Below, piece after piece: positions 10,976 through 23,272 of a stretch of 64,000 nt of DNA. The first letter of the stretch is position 1; each line of letters begins with the position of its first letter. The DNA is taken from contig JAEELD010000009.1 of the NCBI GenBank assembly GCA_016288695.1, forward strand, positions 1 through 64,000, read 5' to 3'. The notes below the pieces were generated by a model. The model was not told where the DNA came from. It saw nothing but the letters and a program-made list of their open reading frames with translations, and ran no database searches. A program made the position numbers and the translations under genes. Source of the DNA: Mycoplasmataceae bacterium. Lineage in GTDB: Bacteria; Bacillota_I; Bacilli_A; Mycoplasmatales; Mycoplasmoidaceae.

Positions 10976-13024
10976 TTAATAATAAAAATTATTTAATAAC
11001 TTGAAAAAAAATAATTTTCTTTTTTGTATTTGTTTACTTTGCTTTATAGCAAAATTATCATTGATTGCATATTTTAAACTACTTTTATCTTTAGAATTTT
11101 TATATTCATACCAAAATGGAATCGCAAAATAAACAATAAAAAAAATTAAAGAAATAAGCAATATTGTAATAAAAGCACACTCATACATAATTGAAAATGA
11201 TTTAACTACACTTGGCTCATAAATTTGTGCATAAATACGAGTAGTTAGTGTTTGATTCCCACTAAACAAAGATATAGAAGAACTTGATGATAAACCACAT
11301 GTTAAATATAAGGGAGCAGTTTCTGCAAGTAGTCTACCAATTGTTAAAATAATAGAACTAATTATTCTTAATCTAGCTTCAGGAAGAACAATCTTAACAA
11401 ATGTTTCCCATTTGCTTAAACCAAGAGCATATGAATTTAACCGAACTTGATATGGGACTTTTTCTAAAGAATCTTGAATCAAACGTATAAATATTGGAAG
11501 AATAACAATTACAATTGTTAAAATCCCTGCTAAAAATGATCTTCCAGTTGAGCCATTACTTGATAAGTGCAAAACTTGAATAAAAAATAAAAGACCAAAC
11601 ATGCCAAATAAAATACTTGGGGTTGACCCGAGACTATCAATGAAAAAAGCTAAAAATTTTTTTACTTTAGCATTCTTAATATATTCACTTAAAGAAATTG
11701 CAACAAACAAACTTATTGGAAAACTAATTGATATAGAAATTAAAATTAATAAAATTGTATTAATTAATGCAAAACATGTAGTATCTTTCCCATACATGAA
11801 AATTGTTGAATTATTAAATAATCCGACAAAACCATTCAAAAAAATATCAATCAATATTCAAGCAATAAAAACAAAAACAATAAGAACAGAAAAATATTCT
11901 CAAAATAATTTTCACAAATCATATATTGAAATTTGTGCGATTTTATTTTTAAGTTCGATATCTCGATTTTTGCCTTCTTTATTTAATTTATTTGTGTACC
12001 TAACTTTTCTGCAAAAGGATTTTATACACATTGGTATCAAATAGATGAAATTAGACAACAATAAAGAAAATTTTTGAAATTTTCTATTAACATTTTTATT
12101 CTTACTTTTTATCAAATTAGAAATTATTAAGTTTATTAAAATTACAAACATAAAAAGCAATAATCCATAAACGAATAACAATCCCTGAAATTCTGGTCCA
12201 CTTGATTCACCATACATGTTTGCTGATATCAATGAGCCTAATGTTCTTAATCTACTCACAATAATTGATCAGATACCATTATTAAAGGTTGAATTATAAG
12301 ACTGCGATTGCAAAATCATACTTACTGCCATGGTTTCACCTATTGCTCTATTAATAGCAATTATCACACACACAACTATAGAATTTCTACATTCATTCTT
12401 ACAAATTTTATAAATTGCATGTGTTTTTGTGCTTCCTAAAGCAATTGCAGAATTCAATAATGAAATATCAATATTTTTTAATGAGGTGTATGTTAAAGAA
12501 ATAATGGTTGGTAATATCATAAATGAAAGCATAAAACTAGCTGTCAATATACTGTAATTTGTTGAATTCCCAAAAATAAAATTCACTAAAATTCCTAGAG
12601 AATTAATAGCAAATAAGCCAAAAATCACAGAAGGTATGTTATTTAGTAATTCAACAATAACTTTTAATTTTTTTTGATATTTGTCTGGCAAACGATACCT
12701 TAAAAAAATAGCTGTTTTTATGCCAATTGGCGTAGCAAATAATATAGCAAAAAATGAGGTTAAAAAAGTAATAAATAATGGTAACCAAATTGATACCTTA
12801 TTACTTTTTAAATCGAAATCACCTGTAAATAAAATATTAATTATTCCATAATGCGCAAAACCAGGTATTGATGCATAAAATATAAAACCTAATAATGCTA
12901 TAAACATGAGCAAAACAAAAAATGAAAAAAAATATGAAAAATACTTCATAAATTTATCTAATCTACTCTTCTTGATGAAATTATCTTTAGTTTTAGTTAT
13001 TAAATGGCTCATCCTTAGCACCAA
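10976..13024 (-). CDS. pstA: Phosphate ABC transporter permease, PstC-PstA fusion (about 682 aa)
   Basis: Three track ORFs join in one frame with TGA=Trp; two permease domains (NNIPSVIFGLFAINSLG...AIGETMAV and DSLGSTPSILFGMFGLLFF...IGRLLAETAPL). Confidence 0.88.
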
Positions 13025-14195
13025 AAACTACATCATCAATCCATAAATCACTTATGTCTAATCCATTTAAACATACATCTGATATTCAAAAAAATCCATG
13101 TTTGCACATGGTTGCAAAATCATACTTATCAATACATGTCATACCAAGATCGTACCATAATTTACTATTTTCAAGGTTTTTATCAATAACGAAATCTATA
13201 AAATCTTTAACATCCTGCTTCGCTTCAGCAAGATTTAATAATAAATTAAGAGGACGATAAAAATTGTATCCATTTTTCTTTTTAACATTATTAATATTAA
13301 AAGGAATACCATTGTATGATAAAATCCCGTATTTCTTTTTTTGTATTAGATCAAGATTTTTTTGAACAAACCCGGAAGATAAATAAATCATTGAACCAGG
13401 TTTATTATTCACACTAAAAATCTCTCATGCACGAGAATTAGCCTCATCAGTATCAATAATTTTAAAATCATTCCCATATGCGCCAAATTCAAACGCATTC
13501 ATCTGATTTTTAGTGAAATGATTAGTATCAACTTTAACTCCTAAATGACTACCAGTAATAAAGCTTGCTGCAGTACCACTTGTATTATTCCCCCCGCTCC
13601 TAGCATATGGCAAAATCAAAGTTTTATCAAATAAAATTCTATCAACTTTTGAAATTTCAATATCATTATTAAGAAACAAGCCTAAATTTGGTGTTGAATG
13701 TAAAATATTTCCTTTATACCCTGAGAAAGATGCATATAATTGATAAATATTACTTTTATTCAAATCTAAGTATGAATTCAAAGATTCACTAGCATAGTTG
13801 GATAATCCTTCTGGAGGGATATATACTATGCAAATAGACTCCCAGCCAATAGTGATGGTTTTACAATCATTTTTTGTTCATTCTGATTTATACTGTTGCT
13901 TAACTGTTGTATATGGATTTTTGCTTGACATGCCGACATTCACTTGCGAACAAGCAATTTGGCGAATACCAAAACCACTTCCACCAATATCTGTTACAAT
14001 ATCAACTTTATTATTTTTTTCATATGACAAAGCAATGGAATCAACAAAAGACTTGACTCCTGAGCTACCGCCAAAATAAATTAAAGTATTGTTTTTTGAA
14101 TAAATAGAAGTTAGAAAAAAAATGAAAAATGGTAAAAAAAATATAGAGAATACAATAATTAGTTTGATTGTTTTTTTTATAGTACCAAATTTCAT
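12993..14195 (-). CDS. pstS: Phosphate ABC transporter substrate-binding protein
   Basis: Signal/TM N-terminus, IYFGGSSGVKSFVDSIALSYEKNNKVDIVTDIGGSGFGIRQIACSQVNVGMSSKNP, later ARSGGNNTSGTAASF; overlaps pstA start. Confidence 0.85.
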
Positions 14196-14249
14196 TTAGA
14201 AAATACTATTCCATTGAAATGTCAATACAAGAAGATATATAAAAAATAA

Positions 14250-15515
14250 TTATTTGATTAAGCTAAAATTAAATTTGTTTTTTGCCAATTGTGATTTAAC
14301 TGATTCAATATTATTTTTATCTGGATAAAACAAAGCTAAAAATAATTCGCCAAATTTAGAATTTGAGGACACAATTTTTTCAGAAATTAAATCAATGGCA
14401 GATGAGTTATTTTTAGCAAGAATTGTATTAAATAATGATAAACGCTTTGCATCTTCAATTTTTATTTTTATTCTTGATTTCATGTGTAAAGATTCTGCAC
14501 CACTCAATAGTGAACAAATATATTTAATTGGGTCTATGTTACCACCTGAAACCATTAGAACAACTTTTTCATTCTTCCTAAACTTTACTTTATTTGATAA
14601 AACAGCGGCTGTTGGCATAGCACCAGCACCTTCAACTACAATCTTGCCTGAAAAAGATAAAGTAGCTATAGCGTCAATAATTTCTTTTTCAGTAACAGTT
14701 ACAATGTCATCTACCAAATGACTAATTATGTCAAAAGTAATATTACCAGGAGTCTTTACTGCACATCCATCTGCTAAAGTTGGCAATCCAGTATTGTATG
14801 AAATAATTTTATTCTTTTTAAAAGACATTTTCATTGCAGGAAAGTGTTCTGATTGGACACCAATAATTCGTATATTAGGATTAAAAATTTTTGCAAATGA
14901 AGCAATACCAGAAATAAGTCCGCCTCCACCAATTGGAACAACAAAAGTGTCAACGTCTTGTCATTTTTGCAATATTTCAAGAGCAATAGTTGCTTGGCCG
15001 GCTATTACATCAACACTATCAAATGGGGGAATTTCAACATAGCCTTTCGATTTCGCTAATTCTTTACTCAATTTATATGCTGAATCGAATAATGGCTCTT
15101 TTGCAAGAATAACATTACCACCAAAATTTTTAGTAGCTGCAATTTTTGATAAAGGTGCATTTGATGGCATACAAATAAATGACTTAACGCCTAACTTTGT
15201 GGCTGATATTGCAACACCTTGCGCATGATTCCCTGCAGAAGCACATATAACACCATGTTTTCTTTGTGAATCATTTAAATTAAAAATAGCATTGTAAGCA
15301 CCACGAATTTTAAATGATTTTACCTGCTGTGAAGTCTCCATTGCATGGTAAAATTTTGCTCCATATTTCATTGACAATGTATTACAATACTTTAAAACTA
15401 CTGGAAATACAAGGTCTGAACTCCTTAAATTTCTTTCAGCTTTAAAAATATCTGAAAGTTTAATTTTGTTTACTCAACTCTTGTTTATTTTTTTACTATT
15501 ATGTGTCTTACTCAT
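14250..15515 (-). CDS. Threonine dehydratase/deaminase (PLP fold type II, TdcB/IlvA family)
   Basis: KFYHAMETSQQVKSFKIRGAYNAIFNL (PLP Lys), ICASAGNHAQGVAISATKLG, VPIGGGGLISGIA, VVEGAGAMPTAAVL; C-terminal ACT-like tail. Confidence 0.9.
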
Positions 15516-15595
15516 ATCAAATTAACATATCTCCTATTACTTAATTATAAATATTTTATATTTATAATTATTTTAATTTTCAAGTAATTTTTTTA

Positions 15596-16069
15596 TTAAT
15601 TAATCAGTTTTTTCTTATTAAAATTTTCGACTGGCCAACAAATTATCCATATCAAGCACAAAATTAGTTGTACACAAATTAATGAAAATGTTATTTCAAA
15701 AAAAATAGGATCATCTTTTATCTTATAAATGCTTATTGGAAATAAAATACATACAAATAATGCAAAGATAAAAAGCAAAATTAAAAAAACACATATATGA
15801 AATAGATGTTTATCAACTTTATACTTTATTAAAATTTCACCATAATATTTCTTGTTTGCTTTTGTTGAATATATATATAAAGTATCATCATTAATATGGT
15901 TAATAATGACATCGCTTTCCGTCAATTCCAAATGATTTTCACTATTTAAAATCTCAATTATTCTATTATTACTATAATAGCTATCAATCTTATAAATTTT
16001 ATTTACATTAATCAAATTAGATAAATTTTGTTTATTTGATGAAAAATTAGTTCTTATCTTTTTTGACAT
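15596..16069 (-). CDS. Hypothetical membrane protein (two C-terminal TM segments)
   Basis: ORF MSKKIRTNFSSNKQNL... with two hydrophobic helices; immediately downstream of mgtA on same strand. Confidence 0.6.
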   Translation of the reverse strand: MSKKIRTNFSSNKQNLSNLINVNKIYKIDSYYSNNRIIEILNSENHLELTESDVIINHINDDTLYIYSTKANKKYYGEILIKYKVDKHLFHICVFLILLFIFALFVCILFPISIYKIKDDPIFFEITFSLICVQLILCLIWIICWPVENFNKKKLIN

Positions 16070-16089
16070 AAATTTATATTTTAAAAGTA

Positions 16090-18819
16090 TTATAACCACT
16101 CATTAAAAACTTTAATAAAATATTTTTTTGATAATTGGCAAAATAATATATATCCAAACGTCAATAAAAGCCCATATAACAACCAAAGTGGTTTTTCAAT
16201 AAACAAAGAATGAAATTTGATTGCTTCCATTGATTCAACACTCACAAATAATAATCCTACTAACAAAATGCAAATAATTGATAAATTCACAGGAAGTGAT
16301 GGATTTGACTGAATGAAAGGAATTTTTTCAGTTCGCAAAACATAAATTATTGCAGATTGAGTCAATAATGATATGAAAAATCAACCTGTGGAAAAAAGTT
16401 CAGGGTCGGTTGTATCTTGTCTATTCCAGTGAAACGCATAAAACATAATAGCAAAACTAACAATATCAAAAATTGTACTAATAGGGCCTATAAAAATCAT
16501 AAAACGGAAAATAGATTTTGGATCTCATTGCCGTGGTTTTGTAAAATATTCAGCATCAACATTATCTCATGGAATACTAGACTGTGAAAAGTCATAAATC
16601 ATGTTAAGCACTAATATGTGTGTTGTTATCATTGGATCAAAAGGTAGTCAGCATGATCCTATTAGCATACTTAACATATTTCCAAATGATGAGGAAACTG
16701 ACATTTTTATGTACTTAATTATGTTACAGAACGCTTTTCTTCCTTCAATTACCCCTTTTTCCAATATTCTTAAATCTTTTTCCAACAAAATTATATCCGC
16801 AGACTCTTTAGCAATATCAACTGCTGTGTCTACAGAAATGCCAATATCTGCTGCCTTCATTGCGGACGCATCATTAATTCCATCTCCCATAAACCCAACA
16901 ACACGATTATTATCTTTAATAGCCAAAACTATTCGCTGTTTTTGCTCAGGAGAAAGCTTAGCAAATACATTAACCTTCATTACCTTATTTTTTAATTCTG
17001 AATCAGACATCCTTGAAATATCACTACCAAGTAATATATTAGAAGAATCTATACCAACTTTGCTGCAAACATATTTGGTCACAATCTCATTATCTCCCGT
17101 TAAAACTTTTACTTTAATTCCGTTTTTTTGTAAAGCATTAATCGCGCTGTATGCAGTTTTTTTTGGTGGGTCTAACAAGGCAATAAAACCAATTAAAATT
17201 AAATTATTTTCATCTTTAATTTGAAAATTGCGTTTTGGTAAATTTTCATAGTTAATGGCAATTGCTATAACTCGCATTCCATCTGAATTTAACTGCTTTA
17301 CTATATTGGAAGCTTTATCTCTTATTGCTTTAGTTATTCGCACGATTTTCCCTTTATATTTAGCATAATTGCATATGTTCATAATCTCCTCATATGCACC
17401 TTTAGTAATTAACTGTTGTTTTTTTTGTTTATCAACTACTATAACAGACATTCGTTTCCTTTGGAAATCAAATGGAATCTCATCAATTTTTTCAAATCCC
17501 AACACTGGATCATCAATATCCAATTCTTCAGCTTTTTTTATCACTGCCAAATCTAACATGTTTTTCAAACCAGTTTGATAATAGCTATTCAAAAATGCGT
17601 ATAGTAATACTGTGCTGTCATCTTTCCCTTCTAAATTTATATGCCTTTCAAGAATAATTCTGTCTTCAGTTAATGTGCCTGTTTTATCTGTACATAAAAC
17701 TTCCATTGCTCCAAAACTCTGAATTGAATTAATTTTTTTAACTATTGTTTTTTGTTTGCTTAGCCTATAAGCCTGTTTAGCTAAATTTATTGTTACTATC
17801 ATAGGTAGCATTTCTGGTGTTATACCAATTGCGACAGCAAGAGAAAAATGTAAAGCATTTAGTCATGGAACAAATCATTGATCACGAGTATTAAAAAATC
17901 CTTTAAAACCTACTATAACAAAAATTATTAATGACATCACTAACATAGTCCAAATTAACAACCAACTCACATATGAAATCCCTTTATCAAAATTTGATTT
18001 AGAAGATTTTTTAGTCAAAGATTTAGCTATCCTTCCAAAATAAGTTGACTTACCAGTATTTATAACTACACCTAATGCCGACCCTGATGAGACAGATGTG
18101 CCCATAAAACATAAATTTTTTATGTCAAAAATTGAACTTTTTTCTGAATCAGTATCATTTTCGAATTTTTCTGTAGGTTCTGATTCACCTGTTAATGATG
18201 ATTGTGTAACAAATAAGTCTTTTGCATTTATTATCCGCATATCTGCAGGTATCATATCTCCTGCAGATAATTTAATAATATCACCTGGAACAACCTCACT
18301 AATTGGCATCTCTTTTATCAAATTATTCCGTTTAATTGCGGTTGTTGTCTTTATCATTTCTTGTAACTTCTGACTTGCTTTACTACTCCTTGATTCTTGA
18401 AAAAAACGAATAAATGTAGAAATTAATAACATTGATAAAATTATGGAAAAAGATATTCAATCATCTTTTTGAATTTCATGAACTTTTAATAGTGGAACTA
18501 CAACAATCAATACAGAAATCACCATTAAGATTAATGAAAAAGGGTTAATTAGTGCAGAAAAAATAGTAAAAAATAAATTACTTTTTTTCTTATCTGAAAT
18601 TGAATTAAAGCCAACTTTTTCTTGCAACTGTTGAACTTTTTCTAAACTCAATCCATTTATTGAACTATCTAATTCTTTTAAACTATTTTGGGTAGATGCT
18701 CTAGAAAAATGAAGAAGTCTATCATGTTCACTTCTATAAAGGTTCTGAATTTTGTTTTTTTGATTTAATTTTAACTTTTTTTTATTTATTGTAAATCCCA
18801 TGCTTGATCGAATTAACAT
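16090..18819 (-). CDS. mgtA: Magnesium-translocating-type P-type ATPase (MgtA/MgtB family)
   Basis: Joined ORFs: CTDKTGTLTED phosphorylation site, AIGITPEMLPMIVTINLA, GFMGDGINDASAMKAADIGISVDTAVDIAKESADIILLEKDL, FRFMIFIGPISTIFDIVSFAIMF. Confidence 0.92.
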
Positions 18820-18879
18820 GTGGATTTGGCATTTACTAATTTAAACTTACTAAAAATTTAATTTTTGATAAGGTTGCAA

Positions 18880-18908
18880 ATTATAAAGAAAAAAGTGAAG
18901 GAAGGCAA
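18880..18908 (-). promoter_or_regulatory. Candidate mgtA promoter: TTGCCT-N17-TATAAT, with the -35 inside an inverted-repeat arm
   Basis: Minus strand hexamers read directly; -10 at 18880-18885, -35 at 18903-18908, 17-nt spacer. Confidence 0.45.
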
Positions 18909-18988
18909 TCAAAATGATTTATTATCCTATTAGTTCTAACATAACTTGATATGTATAAATGCACATCCACTATTTGTTGCCCTCCTTC
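18897..18988. promoter_or_regulatory. 12-bp interrupted inverted repeat upstream of mgtA (operator or leader RNA stem)
   Basis: Minus strand GAAGGAGGGCAA (18977-18988) pairs with TTGCCTTCCTTC (18897-18908), one G-U pair; about 68 nt between arms. Confidence 0.5.
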
Positions 18989-18998
18989 CAACTGTCTA

Positions 18999-19020
18999 AA
19001 CAAAATATAAATATTTTGTT
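18999..19020. promoter_or_regulatory. Perfect 10-2-10 palindrome between divergent mgtA and MBL-fold gene
   Basis: AACAAAATAT-AA-ATATTTTGTT. Confidence 0.4.
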
Positions 19021-19067
19021 ATATTGTAACAAAAATGTTAAAAATATGATAATCAATACTTTTAATA

Positions 19068-19700
19068 ATGTTAACTAGACATAAAAATTTAGCTATTTTT
19101 AGCCAAAATGAATTTGGCAACAATTCCTACATAATCATTGATGAAAATGCAAATGGCATTATAATTGATCCATCAAATTATGCTTCACAAATAAATGACT
19201 TCTTAGAAAAAAATAAAATAAAACTAATTTGCATACTAATTACACATATTCATTATGATCATATAGCTTCGGTCAATAATTTCAATTGTCCTATTTATGC
19301 ACCAAGATTATCAAAAGAATTAATAATAAGAGGTAATTGCAGTGAAATGTTTAATGTCCACAATTTTAAAGTTGATATCAACAAATTAATTTTTTTTAAA
19401 AATGATGTTTTAAAAATTCAAAATAATTTAATCAATATTATAAAAACGCCTGGGCATACAAAAGATAGTGTATGCTATAAATGAAAAAAATACATATTTA
19501 CTGGAGACACAATTTTTTTTGACTCTATTGGAAGATGGGATCTTCCATCAGGAAATAAAATTGAAATTTTTAAATCAATTAAAAAAATTGCTAATTTATT
19601 TAACAATAATGATGTAATTTTACCTGGACATGGAATTACATATAAAGAATTTTCAGAACTTAAAAAATTTAATCCTTATCTAAAACATTTCCTTAGTTAA
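19068..19700 (+). CDS. MBL-fold (glyoxalase II-like) hydrolase
   Basis: THIHYDHIASV, TPGHTKDSVCY, FTGDTIFFDSIGRWDL, LPGHG metallo-beta-lactamase motifs; joined across TGA. Confidence 0.88.
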
Positions 19701-19796
19701 AAACTATAAGTGAGAAATAAATAAAAATAAAACTTTAGTAATATTAATTAGTAAATGATATAAAGTATAAAGAACTTATAAACATCTTCTAAAAAT

Positions 19797-20009
19797 ATGC
19801 GCACTCTAAAAAAAACAAAATTGAAATCTGAAAAAATAGAAAAAAAAGCTGATATTGAAAAATTAATTAATGATTTTATAAAAAAAGCAGATGAAAATCC
19901 TAATTCTATTACAAATAAAAACTGTGATTCTGGAAAATGCATATCTTGAGATATAAATCCAAATAATATTTTTCTAAAAAATAATAAAAGTAAAAATAAG
20001 GATGAATAA
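19797..20009 (+). CDS. Small hypothetical protein upstream of pyrG
   Basis: MRTLKKTKLKSEKIEKKADIEKLINDFIKKADENPNS...CISWDINPNNIFLKNN, overlaps pyrG start. Confidence 0.5.
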
Positions 20010-21615
20010 TTTTATGAAATCTGATTCTAAAACAAGAGTAATAATCTTATTTGGTGGTGTATATAGTTCACTTGGAAAAGGAATTGTAATATCATCTATT
20101 GGAAAAATATTAAGCTGCTTAGGTAAAAAAGTTAGCATTCTTAAATTTGATCCATATTTGAATGTTGATCCAGAAAATATGTCTCCTAATCAACATGGTG
20201 AAGTTTATGTTTGCAAAGATGGAGCACAAACAGATTTAGACTTAGGGAATTATGAAAGATTTATAGGTTGCGAATTAACGCAAATGTCAAATATTACTAG
20301 TGGAAGAATTTACAATGAAATAATAAAAAAAGAGCGCGATGGAAAATACAATGGTAAAACAGTACAGGTCATACCCCATGTAGTGAACATGATTAATTCA
20401 AAAATATATTCAATCATTGAAAAAGAAAAACCAAATTTTTTGTTAATTGAAGTTGGTGGAACTATTGGGGATGCAGAATCCATTCCTTTTGTTGAAGCAA
20501 TTAGTCAATTTATAATTGAGTACAAAAAAGAAAATGTATTATCTTGCCTCTTATGTCCACTAATTAATTTATCAGCCACATCAAATGAATTAAAAACAAA
20601 ACCAACACAACACTCAATTAGACAGTTAAGAAGTATGGGAATTGACCCAAATTTTTTAATATTGCGTACAAATACAAAAATAGATGAAAATGTTATTGAA
20701 AAGCTTCATACAACAAGTCATATTGATAAAAAAAATATATTTATCTCACCAAACCTTAATTCAATTTATGATTTGCCCGATATATTGTACAAACAACAGA
20801 TGCATTTGACAATTCTTAATTTTTTTTCTATTGCTTACAACAAAAATAATGACAATTTTGAAAAAAAATGAAGTAAGTATAATGAAAAAATAAAAAAAAT
20901 CACAAAAGTGATAAACATAGGATTAATGGGAAAATATACAGAACTTCATGATGCATATTTTTCTGTAGTTGAATCTTTAAAATTTGCTGGTTATGAAAAC
21001 AATGTAAAAGTAAAAATTGTGTGAATTAAAGTTAATGATAAAAATTTTAAAAATCTGATCAAAAAATGCAATGGCATAATTGTCCCTGGTGGGTTTGGTG
21101 ATAGAGGAATAGAATTTATGATTAATGCAATAAAATTTATAAGGGAAAATAATATTCCTATATTTGGCATATGCTTAGGAATGCAATTGATGCTAATCGA
21201 ATTTGCTAGAAATGTCCTAAAAATAAAAGATGCTCATAGTATAGAATTTTCACCTAAAGCAAAAAACCCTATAATCGATTTGATTGATGGAAAACTAATA
21301 CTTGGTGACAAAAAATGTTTTGTCAAAAATGAGACAATTGCCAAAAATATATACAAAAAAAATATAATCTTCCAACGTCATCGTCATAGATATGGATTAT
21401 TTGAAGAAAGAATTATGAAAAAATTTAGCAAATCCAATATAAATATCTCAATTATTAGTAAATATAATAATAAAACTATATGTGAATTTATTGAGGATAA
21501 AAACAAGAAATGCTACATAGGTTGTCAATTCCATCCTGAATTTCATAGCAAACCGCAAAATGTTGATCCAGCTTTTCTTTTTTTTATTAAACAATCCATT
21601 AATGCAATAAAATAA
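20002..21615 (+). CDS. pyrG: CTP synthase
   Basis: [51 protein letters not shown]-like motif, glutaminase FGICLGMQ and GCQFHPEF; joined across TGA codons. Confidence 0.96.
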
Positions 21616-21628
21616 GCAAGAAAATGCT

Positions 21629-22276
21629 CTAACTAAATAAAATTTCTGTTATTTGCTCTAATAACTTTTCTGCATCAGATGATAATTTAATAAATTTATT
21701 TTTGTGTGCAAAATGAATTGAGCCATCTGTTTCACTAATACTAAATGAAAAACAGTCTGAAACTTCACAAATACCTAATACTGCTCTATGACGTGAACCA
21801 AAGCGAGCATCAATAACTTTCTTAGTTAATGGCAAAAAGCATGAAACAGAAATAATTTTATAGTCTCTAATTATTATCGCACCATCATGCAATGGAGAAT
21901 TGTGATTATAAAAAATGTTATAAACAAATTCAGGAGTAAAATCGCAACTAACTAACTTCCCGGAATTAATAAAAAAATCTAATTTATCAAAATTTTCAAT
22001 AACAATTATCCCACCTACGCGATCAAATGAAAGCTTGGAAAGTACTGAAACAAAGTTTCTAATAAATAACATTTTGTTTTCAGTATCAATTTTTCTTTCC
22101 TTTTTATTCATTTTTCTTATGAAAAAAGAAAAAACTTTTTTTGATATTTTGATAATAAATGTTCGAAAATATAAAATTACGATGATTGAAGTAACAATAA
22201 CAATAAAATCGCCTAATTTAAGAGAAAAAAAATCATCAAATCAACTCTGAACTGACAAAATAAAATTATTTTCCAT
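21629..22276 (-). CDS. Diadenylate cyclase (DisA_N domain, membrane-anchored CdaM/CdaA type)
   Basis: Catalytic SPLHDGAIII and GSRHRAVLG motifs; N-terminal hydrophobic segment after reading TGA as Trp. Confidence 0.9.
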
Positions 22277-23240
22277 TGTGATATATCTTAATATAGTTAA
22301 TTACATCTTTTACTAATTTCTTATGATCTTTTAAATTATTTAAAATAAAACCAGCAGCAAATTTATGCCCGCCTCCATTGTATTTTGAAACAATTTCATT
22401 CACAACTAAATTTTCACTGCGTATAGAGCCTTTTCACCTCTTGATGGAATTATCATAATATATTGACATCCAAACATTTATGTTCTTTATGTTTGATAAC
22501 AATTCAACTTTGCTTGACCTATTTTTAATACCAAATTTATTAAATAGATTTTTTGGAATAATCAAATATGCAAAATTATATTTGTTATAAACTTTAATAT
22601 TTTTAAAGACATATGCATTAAATTTTACTTCTTCAAGTTCTCTAGAATATATGTTCCTATAAATATCTCCAATATCAATTTTTTTTTCTATTAATTTACT
22701 AGCAATCAAAAAAGTTTTTGAACTTACATTATGATATCTAAATCTTCCTGTATCAGTAACAATGCCTGCAAATAAATATGTTGCAATCGCCGGAGAAATG
22801 CACTTTTCATCTCAGTCAAAAAGAAATTCTGTTACCATTTCACATGTAGAAGAATATGATGAATCAATTCATTCTACTTTAGTTGCTATAGAATCTGCTT
22901 TTGGATGATGATCAATTAAAATCAATTCGGCACATTCTGTATGTCTGATAGTCCAAACTCTACTATTATTTGCCGTGTCAAAAATTACACCTATAGCATT
23001 TTTTAAAAATGAATGCTCCACATGTTCTTTTGGAAATACAAAAATATTTTTACCAAATGAATCATCCAAAATATCTAAACCAACAATTTTTATGTTTTTT
23101 TTTGGAAATTTAGTCTTTAAAAAATCACAAAAAGCAAAAGAACTACCAAGCGTATCAAAATCAGGAACCTCATGAAAAAAAATAGCAATATTTTGATATT
23201 TTTCTATTTTCTTAATTATTTCTTTTTTAATTGTATCCAT
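22266..23240 (-). CDS. DHH/DHHA1 phosphoesterase (NrnA/PdeM-like)
   Basis: HEVPDFDTLGSSFAF, LIDHHPKA, TDTGRFRY, NGGGHKFAAGF; overlaps start of the diadenylate cyclase by 11 nt. Confidence 0.9.
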
Positions 23241-23272
23241 TGACTGATTTTATAAATTATAACTTATACAAA

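Noticed and set aside
18819-19067. Standard M-box (ykoK) Mg riboswitch upstream of mgtA
   Set aside because: I could not recognise the conserved M-box core by eye; only the 12-bp inverted repeat is supported.
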